Shown here piece by piece: positions 1 through 5,181 of a stretch of DNA of 5,181 bases. The DNA lies in the NCBI GenBank assembly GCA_030147335.1, contig JASKZZ010000061.1, positions 1-5,181 on the forward strand, given 5' to 3'. This stretch comes from Herpetosiphonaceae bacterium. Lineage in GTDB: Bacteria > Chloroflexota > Chloroflexia > Chloroflexales > Kallotenuaceae. The notes under the pieces were generated by a model. The model saw nothing but the letters and a program-made list of their open reading frames with translations, had not been told where the DNA came from and ran no database searches. Position 1 is the first letter of the stretch. Every line of letters begins with the position of its first letter. A program made the position numbers and the translations under genes.

Positions 1-184
1 ATAAATAGAGAGAGCTGCTCAATTAGGTACATGCAGCCATAACTTCCTGTAGTTCCGCACGTTTATACCATTAGCAGAGGGCCAAACGCTTTTATTCCCC
101 AAAAACACTCCTTCGTCATCCAACATCGCCATCGTCAAGCCTGACGCGCCGAATTTACTTACGCTTGAGGTTTGCACGACGCCA

Positions 185-2191
185 ATGAAAATACAACACA
201 AACACATACAAGCTGTAGGCCTTGTGGCAAGCCTCGTTATTATACTATTGGCCGCCGGTTCTATTCGTGGTACATCAGTAGTTAGAAGTGAATCGGATCC
301 AGTGCTGGTCGGCGCGGGAGATATTGCATCGTGTGATTCATCAGGCGACGAAGCTACAGCAGCGTTGCTGGATTCGATCGATGGAGTGGTGTACACCACG
401 GGTGATAATGCCTACCCTGACGCGTCGCCAAAGGATTTTCGTGACTGCTATGAACCGTCGTGGGGGCGCCATAAGGCTCGAACTCGACCTGCTACCGGCA
501 ATCATGAATATCATGAGGAAGGCGGCGAGCCTTACTTCGACTATTTTGGCAGCGCTGCTGGGACAGCGGGACAAGGCTACTACAGTTACAATCTCGGAAC
601 ATGGCATGTTGTTGTCTTGAACAGCGGCATTGCCAGTGACGCCTCGTCGGAGCAAGCTCAGTGGTTACGTGCCGATTTAGCGGAGGCGTCATCGAGATGT
701 ACAGTGGCGTACTGGCATCATCCGTTGTACAGCTCCGGCAAACATGGTAACCATCCACACATGCGGGACATGTGGCACATTCTGTATGAGCAGGGCGTGG
801 ATGTCGTCCTCAACGGCCACGACCATAATTACGAGCGATTTGCACCTCAAGATCCTTTAGGGCAGCCTGACACTGATGGAATACGTCAGTTTGTCGTCGG
901 CACTGGTGGTGGCTATCATCAGGAAGAAACATTGACGATCCAGCCTAACAGTGAGGTTCGTAATCAGTCTACGTTTGGAGTGCTCAAGCTGGTCCTCCAT
1001 CCAACCAGCTACGATTGGGAGTTTGTGCCGATTGCCGGGGAAAAGTTCCGCGACAATGGCAATGCCGAATGCGTTGCCGCGCGCACATTCCGCCAGCCCT
1101 CGCTAACAACGAGCCTTAGTCCTGCTACCATTGAGGCAGGCAGTTCCGCATTTACGGTTACCGTTTATGGCAATTTTTTCACTAAGAGCACGATTGTTCA
1201 GTGGAACAGAGAGGACCGTCCAACCACCTTCATCAACAGCACCCAGTTGTTGGTTAACATCTCCAGCGACGATATTGCTAGCGCAGGCACCGCAAACATC
1301 ACTGTTATCGATCCCAAACGAAATCAGCCATCGTCAAATGTTCAAGAAATCGTTATTCGCCCGCATAGCACGGATAACCTCCTCGTTAATGGCGGCTTTG
1401 AATCGGATACTGACAGCGATGGCAATCCCGACAATTGGTGGAATAATCCCCGCGCTAAACGGCAGACCACCGTGGTACACAGTGGAAGTGCCGCGATGCA
1501 GCACTATGCAACTGACGACTCGTACTACATCGTCAGCCAGACCGTCGACAATGTCGCTGCTGGCGCTCCGTATGAATTTTCTGGGAGAGTCAATATTCCT
1601 CCGACCAGCGACACCTACGGCGGATTTTCACTCACACTTCACGTACATTGGCGCGACGGGAGCAAAAATGTACTTAGCACCAGCGTAGTTGAAGAGTTTA
1701 CGGAGCCGACGAATGGGTGGCAGCAGGCCATAGCAAGTTTTGTCGCACCGGAAGGAACAACCAACGCGCAGGTGCAAATGGTCCTTAGTAGTATGAACGC
1801 GAACATGTATGTCGACGACTTTCTTTTCCGATCTTCAGCAGCGGTTGCTTCGAGTGGTTCGACCGAACCCAGTAACAATACGCCAGAGTCAATTGCGGAG
1901 TTTTTTACCGGTGGCGAACCGCTCGAAGAACAAACCGAAGTAGCAGCGGTACTACCATCTACAAATGAGGCTGCATCCGCTCCCCATATAGGCATGCATA
2001 CCCCAGAAACAGCGGTCGCTCCTCCCGCGGCGACTACAAACACGCATACCCCGGAAACAGCGGTCGCTCCTCCCGCGGCGACTGATGAGCTACCTATTGA
2101 TGAATTGGCTATTGGTGGACTGCTTGTGCTGGCTCTGCTACTCCAAATTGGAGGACTTAGCTTCATCGTCCGTGTTATCTCTAACACATAA
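185..2191 (+). CDS. Exported, membrane-anchored calcineurin-like metallophosphoesterase with TIG and CBM-like domains
   Basis: The 668-residue product is a predicted extracytoplasmic phosphoesterase of the calcineurin-like/purple acid phosphatase-like superfamily, which uses a two-metal centre to hydrolyse phosphate esters. The substrate cannot be read from sequence. Residues 1-24 form a signal peptide or signal anchor (basic start, hydrophobic core 10-24). The catalytic domain spans about 38-300 and keeps the full motif set: GDIASC (D46), GDNAY (D74), GNHE (N106, H107), WHHP (H178/H179) and GHDHNYER (H212, H214). Residues 304-392 look like a TIG/IPT immunoglobulin-like domain. Residues 398-548 (NLLVNGGFE start, YVDDF end) look like a CBM4/9-type beta-sandwich that could bind glycans. 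A Pro/Thr/Ala/Glu-rich linker (about 550-635) holds a tandem repeat, and 643-663 is a C-terminal membrane segment. The protein is therefore probably held at the cell surface with its enzyme outside. The ATG at 185 was chosen because it directly precedes the signal segment; the only Shine-Dalgarno-like element, GAGG at 167-170, is 14 nt away, longer than usual. The gene appears monocistronic. Confidence 0.9.
   Translation: MKIQHKHIQAVGLVASLVIILLAAGSIRGTSVVRSESDPVLVGAGDIASCDSSGDEATAALLDSIDGVVYTTGDNAYPDASPKDFRDCYEPSWGRHKARTRPATGNHEYHEEGGEPYFDYFGSAAGTAGQGYYSYNLGTWHVVVLNSGIASDASSEQAQWLRADLAEASSRCTVAYWHHPLYSSGKHGNHPHMRDMWHILYEQGVDVVLNGHDHNYERFAPQDPLGQPDTDGIRQFVVGTGGGYHQEETLTIQPNSEVRNQSTFGVLKLVLHPTSYDWEFVPIAGEKFRDNGNAECVAARTFRQPSLTTSLSPATIEAGSSAFTVTVYGNFFTKSTIVQWNREDRPTTFINSTQLLVNISSDDIASAGTANITVIDPKRNQPSSNVQEIVIRPHSTDNLLVNGGFESDTDSDGNPDNWWNNPRAKRQTTVVHSGSAAMQHYATDDSYYIVSQTVDNVAAGAPYEFSGRVNIPPTSDTYGGFSLTLHVHWRDGSKNVLSTSVVEEFTEPTNGWQQAIASFVAPEGTTNAQVQMVLSSMNANMYVDDFLFRSSAAVASSGSTEPSNNTPESIAEFFTGGEPLEEQTEVAAVLPSTNEAASAPHIGMHTPETAVAPPAATTNTHTPETAVAPPAATDELPIDELAIGGLLVLALLLQIGGLSFIVRVISNT
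1996..2083 (+). repeat. Tandem direct repeat in the linker of the phosphoesterase gene
   Basis: Two 40-bp copies (1996-2035 and 2044-2083) have a period of 48 bp and differ at one base, the third position of a proline codon (CCA versus CCG). Each encodes HTPETAVAPPAAT (residues 605-617 and 621-633), with TNT between them. The period is a multiple of three, so the duplication keeps the frame and simply lengthens the Pro/Thr/Ala linker between the CBM-like domain and the C-terminal membrane segment. The near identity points to a recent duplication, and copy number may vary between strains. Confidence 0.9.
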
Positions 2192-2290
2192 GACGGACCG
2201 GGGTTCCTGCGAAGGTTTCACCAAGCAAAGGCTTGATTCAGTAGAGCATGTTGTAGGTGGACGTGGAGCTATCGTTATCGGCGTGTTTCG

Positions 2291-2488
2291 TCAAGTTGTC
2301 TCATTCCTGTGGCAGAAATCATAGATCAACGCCTCGTGTTGTGATTGTGTTACGCGTTTTATCAAAAATGCGATTTTCGGATGGATCACGTCCGTCAAAG
2401 CTTCCGTTGGTACTACCGGATGCCACACTTTGAAGTTGGCATACAAATCCGCACATGTTCGTGTTCCGCTACGATCTTCGGGCAACCC
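2291..2488 (-). pseudogene. Possible decayed C-terminal fragment of an IS1-like transposase
   Basis: Read on the minus strand, this stretch translates without a stop until 2293-2291. It contains TCADLYANFKVWHPVVPTE near its middle and HEALIYDFCHRNETT at its end. From memory, the first resembles the YTDFWxAYxxVxPxEQH block of IS1-family transposases, and the last resembles their terminal NHIGAIWYFIHHYN-type motif. The region between them, where the family has its GKETGxTNHIERxNNTLRQR segment, is about 20 residues too short and does not match, suggesting an internal deletion. No start codon with a ribosome site, N-terminal half or terminal inverted repeats were found. This could be chance similarity. 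Confidence 0.2.
2353..2377 (+). terminator. Possible weak intrinsic terminator
   Basis: On the plus strand, CGCGTTTT (2353-2360) pairs with AAAATGCG (2365-2372) around a 4-nt ATCA loop. This gives eight pairs including one G-U. The stem base is GC-only and is followed at once by ATTTT (2373-2377). The shape fits a weak Rho-independent terminator about 160 bp beyond the phosphoesterase stop. The A/U-rich upper stem, short T-run and distance from the gene keep confidence low. Confidence 0.3.
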
Positions 2489-2628
2489 GCGATCAGGAAA
2501 CAAAACGCCGTACCGCATCCTAGCGACGTCGAGCACAAGCGTCGCGCTGCATTTTCGTAACTCGGATGTCCCATCCTATCATAATAAATCCCAAATACCA
2601 GCTTATATGATCTAAAGCTAAAGTAGGA

Positions 2629-2662
2629 TTGACAAACAACCGGATACTCTTTACCATATAAT
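2629..2662 (+). promoter_or_regulatory. Sigma-70-type promoter of the MarR-MFS operon
   Basis: A perfect -35 hexamer TTGACA lies at 2629-2634. At the ideal 17-bp spacing is TACCAT (2652-2657), a 4 of 6 match to the -10 consensus. It overlaps a perfect TATAAT at 2657-2662, which would need a 22-bp spacer. Either -10 puts the transcription start within about 25 nt of the MarR start codon, a short leader. The overlapping -10 candidates mean the exact start site cannot be fixed by eye. Confidence 0.6.
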
Positions 2663-2663
2663 A

Positions 2664-2671
2664 GTTGCAAC
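2664..2671. promoter_or_regulatory. Palindrome GTTGCAAC, candidate core of a MarR operator
   Basis: GTTGCAAC is a perfect 8-bp palindrome directly downstream of the TATAAT hexamer, at or near the expected transcription start. MarR dimers bind palindromic sites that often contain TTGC/GCAA half-sites and commonly overlap their own promoter, so position and sequence both fit autorepression. A looser outer pair, ATACT at 2644-2648 and AGTAT at 2678-2682, is centred on 2663, close to but not exactly on the palindrome centre. Binding is inferred. Confidence 0.35.
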
Positions 2672-2689
2672 ATTGAAAGTATTTTTATC

Positions 2690-3196
2690 ATGAAACAATA
2701 TACCGATAAAAACAAAGGTACAACTGACATGCCTTCGGTAACACAGGTTCTGCAAGAATTTTCGGCAGAGCTTATGAAGCACAACGCCGATGACATGATG
2801 CGTTTGTTGCGTCGAGTGGAGCTGTCAATGGCGCAGCTCGTTGCTTTACTCTTCTTGCACCGGCGAGGAGCTACATCGCTTGGGGATATTGGCAAGCATC
2901 TCAATCTTACACTCGGAGCAACCAGTCATCTTGTTGACCGCTTAGTGGCTGGCGGACTTGTTACACGCGTTGAAAATCCACTTGATCGCCGCCATAAGCA
3001 AATCACCCTGACACAAACAGGAATCACGATTGTCATGGATGCAAAGCAAGCACGCGTCGAAGAAATGGCGCGTCGACTGGTCGAGCTTCCGCCGGAATTG
3101 CTTAACCAGCTCGTCAACACGATGACCGACGTGATCGTGTATTTGCGTGACCATGATCCGCGCTCCAGCGACGAAGCTGCGCCGCCAAACCCATAA
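2690..3196 (+). CDS. MarR-family winged-helix transcriptional regulator
   Basis: This 168-residue protein is a MarR-type dimeric repressor, a family that typically controls an adjacent efflux or stress gene and lets go of DNA on binding a small phenolic or lipophilic ligand or on oxidation. The winged helix-turn-helix spans about 47-110: SLGDIGKHLNLT forms the first helices, LGATSHLVDRLVAGGLV (75-91) covers the recognition helix and its exit, and the wing carries the family hallmark NPLDRRHKQITLT (D99, R100, R101). Helices at 15-45 and 112-153 form the dimerisation domain; the Pro-rich tail is probably disordered. No cysteine is present, so thiol-based sensing of the OhrR type is unlikely. 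The ATG at 2690 has GAAAG 10 nt upstream. An in-frame ATG at 2729 (Met14) with AAAGG at 2714-2718 is an equally good start and would give 155 residues, closer to the usual family length. It is probably co-transcribed with the MFS gene 42 bp downstream and likely represses both. Confidence 0.93.
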   Translation: MKQYTDKNKGTTDMPSVTQVLQEFSAELMKHNADDMMRLLRRVELSMAQLVALLFLHRRGATSLGDIGKHLNLTLGATSHLVDRLVAGGLVTRVENPLDRRHKQITLTQTGITIVMDAKQARVEEMARRLVELPPELLNQLVNTMTDVIVYLRDHDPRSSDEAAPPNP

Positions 3197-3229
3197 GCCT
3201 GACGGCAATTATTTCTAACACAGCATTTT

Positions 3230-3235
3230 GAGGAA
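3230..3235 (+). promoter_or_regulatory. Ribosome binding site of the MFS gene
   Basis: GAGGAA lies three bases before the ATG at 3239, with its GAGG core five bases away. It fixes the transporter start, and the next codons lead into a short hydrophilic N-terminus before TM1. The 42-bp gap to the MarR stop contains no promoter-like element, which supports one transcript for both genes. Confidence 0.75.
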
Positions 3236-3238
3236 ACT

Positions 3239-5181
3239 ATGGCTTCAACGACTCTTCGCAACCAAGAACAATCAATTCAAGGCGAGCGTATCGACTACGC
3301 TTCAATTTTATCGGGCCGGGCTAAGGCCGTTATTCTAGTAGGCGTCTTACTTAGCCTTTTTCTAGCAGCGCTGGACCAGACAATTGTGGCGACTGCTTTG
3401 CCGGCAATCGTTGATGATCTGAATGGTCTCGATTTGCTGTCATGGGTATCAACGGGATATTTGCTGGCCAGTACCGCCATGGTACCGATCTACGGCAAGC
3501 TCTCGGACTTGCTGGGCCGCAAGATTATTTTGCTGTGGGGCATCAGCGTGTTCCTGATCGGCTCGATCCTGTGTGGCATCGCAGGCAACATGATCCAGCT
3601 GATCCTGTATCGCGTTATTCAAGGCATTGGCGCTGCGGCGTTAACATCAACAGCGTTTGCGATTCCTGCCGACCTTTTCACGCCTGCTGAACGACCTCGC
3701 TACATGGGTATTTTTGGTGCGGTATTCGGCCTCGCAAGCGTCATTGGTCCTTTTGTCGGCGGCCTGCTTACCGATTACTTGAGCTGGCGTTGGACATTTT
3801 ACGTCAATTTGCCAATTGGTTTGATTGCACTCGTGTTTATCATTACCAAAATGCCACGACTTGCCAGTGGTGTGCGCGCACCCATTGATTGGCTTGGAAC
3901 GGCGCTGCTGATCACGAGCGTCGTACCACTGCTGCTTGGCTTAACGCTCGATAAAACCGTTCATAGCTGGACATCACCACTCATTTTAGGTTTGTTCACA
4001 CTCGCGGCGATTGCAACCGTGCTATTCTTGATTGTTGAACGTCGTGTTCCATCGCCAGTTATTTCGTTGGGCCTGTTTCGGAATCGGACCTATGCCGTTG
4101 TGATTGCGGCGTCGGTGCTTAACGGCGCAGCGTTTTTCGCCGCGATCCTGTTTTTGTCGCTGTTCATGGTTAACGTCGTTGGAGTATCGGCGACAGCTGC
4201 GGGAACAGCGTTGATTCCGCTGACGCTGTCACTCGTTGTCGGCAGCATTTTATCATCGGCGCTTGTACAAAAAATAGGCCGGTATAAGCCGATTATTCTG
4301 GCCGGCTTCTCCATCATGATCGTCGGCTTCTGGCTGCTGTCACAGATGGGAGTTGACACTACGAGTTGGGGCGTGACGTGGCGCATGATTGTGTTGGGCT
4401 TTGGTATTGGTCCGGCGCTGCCACTTATGAACCTTGCGGCGCAAAATGCTGTGGCGCACGCCGACGTTGGCGCTGCAACCGCTAGCCGACAATTCTTTCA
4501 ACAGCTTGGTCAAGCCTTTGGTGGCGCATTGTTCGGCGTTATTTTGACCACAACCTTATCAAGTCAGTTTACACAGAATTTCAAGCCAATTGTTGCGCAG
4601 TTGCCGACCGAGATGCAAAGCCGTTTTGATCCGGCGCAGTTACAAGGAGGCAGTCCCAGCGGTGAAGGTGCCAGCGTTGAGCGAGTTGATATTGGAACCC
4701 AGATCAGCGACGACATCAACGCCCAATTTATACAGCAGCGCGCGTTACTGACTGCCGCAATCCAGAACAACGATCCACAAGCTCAGCAAACGCTGCTCAA
4801 CAACACACAAACGCCGGAGCAGCTCAAGTCGCTGCTACAAGGTGGCCCGGAAGCGCAGGTCCAGTCACAGCTTGATCAACAATATCAACAAATCGAGAGC
4901 GCGATCCGAAGTGGCGATCCGCAGGCCATTGCGACGCTACAGGCGAATCCAGAGTTTCCACAGGCGCTAAAAGATCAATTCAACCTGTCGCCGGAAGCGC
5001 TTCGTGATCCGCAGGTAGTTGATACAAGGTTGGAACGCATCAAGGCCGACCTCGATCAGCAAAAGCCAGCGATTGTAGCGCAAGCTCGTGAGCAAGCGCT
5101 CAGCCAGGCGATGCAAGGTCTTGAGACCGCACAGGTTGAGGCCCAAACGCGTGGGCAGGCACTTGGAACGCAGATCAACGA
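3239..5181 (+). CDS. DHA2 (EmrB/QacA-type) MFS multidrug efflux transporter, 3' end beyond window
   Basis: The frame stays open for 647 codons to the window edge without a stop. The product is a proton-driven drug:H+ antiporter of the 14-TM DHA2 family in the inner membrane. Family motifs are intact: motif D1 LDQTIVATALPAIVDDL (45-61), motif A GKLSDLLGRK (86-95), motif B LILYRVIQGIGAAAL (121-135, R125), and motif C at 160-177 with the GPFVGG turn, followed by WRWTFYVNLPIG (183-194). Thirteen hydrophobic segments can be placed, the last at about 424-440 after the GAATASRQFFQQLGQ block. TM14 is not reached. Instead, 441-647 is hydrophilic and Gln/Ala-rich with likely helical or coiled-coil character and a 48-residue internal duplication; most relatives have only a short loop here. 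Drug export is inferred from family and from the upstream MarR gene; the substrate is unknown. No EmrA-like membrane fusion partner is visible in the window. Confidence 0.93.
   Translation, partial: MASTTLRNQEQSIQGERIDYASILSGRAKAVILVGVLLSLFLAALDQTIVATALPAIVDDLNGLDLLSWVSTGYLLASTAMVPIYGKLSDLLGRKIILLWGISVFLIGSILCGIAGNMIQLILYRVIQGIGAAALTSTAFAIPADLFTPAERPRYMGIFGAVFGLASVIGPFVGGLLTDYLSWRWTFYVNLPIGLIALVFIITKMPRLASGVRAPIDWLGTALLITSVVPLLLGLTLDKTVHSWTSPLILGLFTLAAIATVLFLIVERRVPSPVISLGLFRNRTYAVVIAASVLNGAAFFAAILFLSLFMVNVVGVSATAAGTALIPLTLSLVVGSILSSALVQKIGRYKPIILAGFSIMIVGFWLLSQMGVDTTSWGVTWRMIVLGFGIGPALPLMNLAAQNAVAHADVGAATASRQFFQQLGQAFGGALFGVILTTTLSSQFTQNFKPIVAQLPTEMQSRFDPAQLQGGSPSGEGASVERVDIGTQISDDINAQFIQQRALLTAAIQNNDPQAQQTLLNNTQTPEQLKSLLQGGPEAQVQSQLDQQYQQIESAIRSGDPQAIATLQANPEFPQALKDQFNLSPEALRDPQVVDTRLERIKADLDQQKPAIVAQAREQALSQAMQGLETAQVEAQTRGQALGTQIN
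4718..5005 (+). repeat. Diverged duplicated 48-residue unit in the MFS hydrophilic loop
   Basis: Residues 494-541 and 542-589 align without gaps at a period of exactly 48. Conserved pairs include Q496/Q544, Q499/Q547, Q500/Q548, A507/A555, I508/I556, D512-P513-Q514-A515 with D560-P561-Q562-A563, T518/T566, L519/L567, N522/N570, P526/P574, L529/L577 and K530/K578. The units read roughly as a Gln-rich helix, then AI--(N/G)DPQA--TL--N---P--LK. A partial third echo follows (RDPQV at 589-593, LDQQ at 605-608), but at a different spacing. The similarity is clear in protein and faint in DNA, so the duplication is old. Confidence 0.65.

Larger units (their letters stand above)
2192..2628. other. Intergenic spacer between the phosphoesterase gene and the MarR promoter
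   Basis: About 440 bp separate the phosphoesterase stop codon from the first promoter element of the regulator. No plus-strand frame here has a plausible start, ribosome binding site and protein-like product; the open stretches are short and read as random sequence. Two small inverted repeats are visible: CAAGC/GCTTG at 2222-2235, without a T-tract, and a longer hairpin at 2353-2372, listed separately. The minus strand from about 2488 to 2291 has a protein-like stretch, also listed separately as a possible transposase remnant. No tRNA, CRISPR array or intact insertion-sequence ends were recognised. Confidence 0.6.

Noticed and set aside
19..399. Minus-strand open frame overlapping the phosphoesterase start
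   Set aside because: More than half is antisense to the signal and catalytic region of the real gene, and the product resembles no family. The 1-184 stretch itself shows no clear gene or promoter.
1639..2187. Long minus-strand open frame (182 codons) opposite the phosphoesterase C-terminus
   Set aside because: It lies wholly antisense to a well-supported gene, its product is Ser/Ala/Val-rich low complexity mirroring the repeat linker, and it has no recognisable domain.
2090..2191. LPIDE followed by a hydrophobic segment as a sortase (LPxTG-type) anchor
   Set aside because: The motif lacks the Thr-Gly of LPxTG and the tail has only one basic residue. A simple C-terminal membrane anchor explains the segment.
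2222..2235. CAAGC/GCTTG hairpin shortly after the phosphoesterase stop as its terminator
   Set aside because: The stem has only five pairs and no T-tract follows, so it does not meet the pattern of an intrinsic terminator.
2413..2904. Minus-strand open frame of 163 codons across the spacer and the MarR 5' end
   Set aside because: It overlaps the MarR promoter and coding start on the opposite strand, its translation is Cys/Ser-rich without family resemblance, and no convincing ribosome site was seen.
4559..5181. Hydrophilic tail as a separate gene or an EmrA-like membrane fusion protein fused to the pump
   Set aside because: The frame is continuous from TM13 with no start or ribosome site, and the segment shows no lipoyl-like or beta-barrel pattern of membrane fusion proteins, only Gln-rich helical repeats.

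Overview
The window holds three plus-strand genes and one long spacer. It probably comes from a bacterial chromosome with GC near 50 percent. The gene styles (a secreted phosphoesterase with an appended TIG domain and carbohydrate-binding-like domain, and a DHA2 drug transporter with a long hydrophilic loop near its C-terminus) suggest an environmental bacterium, perhaps Chloroflexota such as a Herpetosiphon relative. That assignment rests on recalled family resemblance and is weak.

Layout: 1-184 is a leader region in which I recognise no gene or clear promoter. 185-2191 encodes a 668-residue exported metallophosphoesterase. It has an N-terminal signal or anchor segment, a calcineurin-like catalytic domain with all its metal-binding motifs, a TIG/IPT-like beta domain, a CBM4/9-like beta-sandwich, a Pro/Thr/Ala linker with a recent 48-bp tandem duplication, and a C-terminal membrane segment. 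2192-2628 is mostly non-coding. It has two small hairpins, one resembling a weak terminator, and a minus-strand stretch that may be the decayed tail of an IS1-like transposase.

2629-5181 is a regulator-transporter unit. A promoter with a consensus -35 and a perfect 8-bp palindrome at its downstream edge precedes a MarR-family repressor gene (2690-3196). After 42 bp comes a 14-TM DHA2-type MFS efflux pump (3239 to beyond the window end). The usual logic of such pairs is that the MarR protein represses its own promoter, and hence the pump, until a small-molecule ligand releases it.

The most unusual element is in the pump. After TM13, at least 207 residues of Gln/Ala-rich hydrophilic sequence run off the window, where the family normally has a short loop before TM14. 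This insertion contains a duplicated unit with a period of 48 residues. I found no CRISPR array, tRNA, rRNA or intact mobile element, and no evidence for a wholly new multi-gene system.
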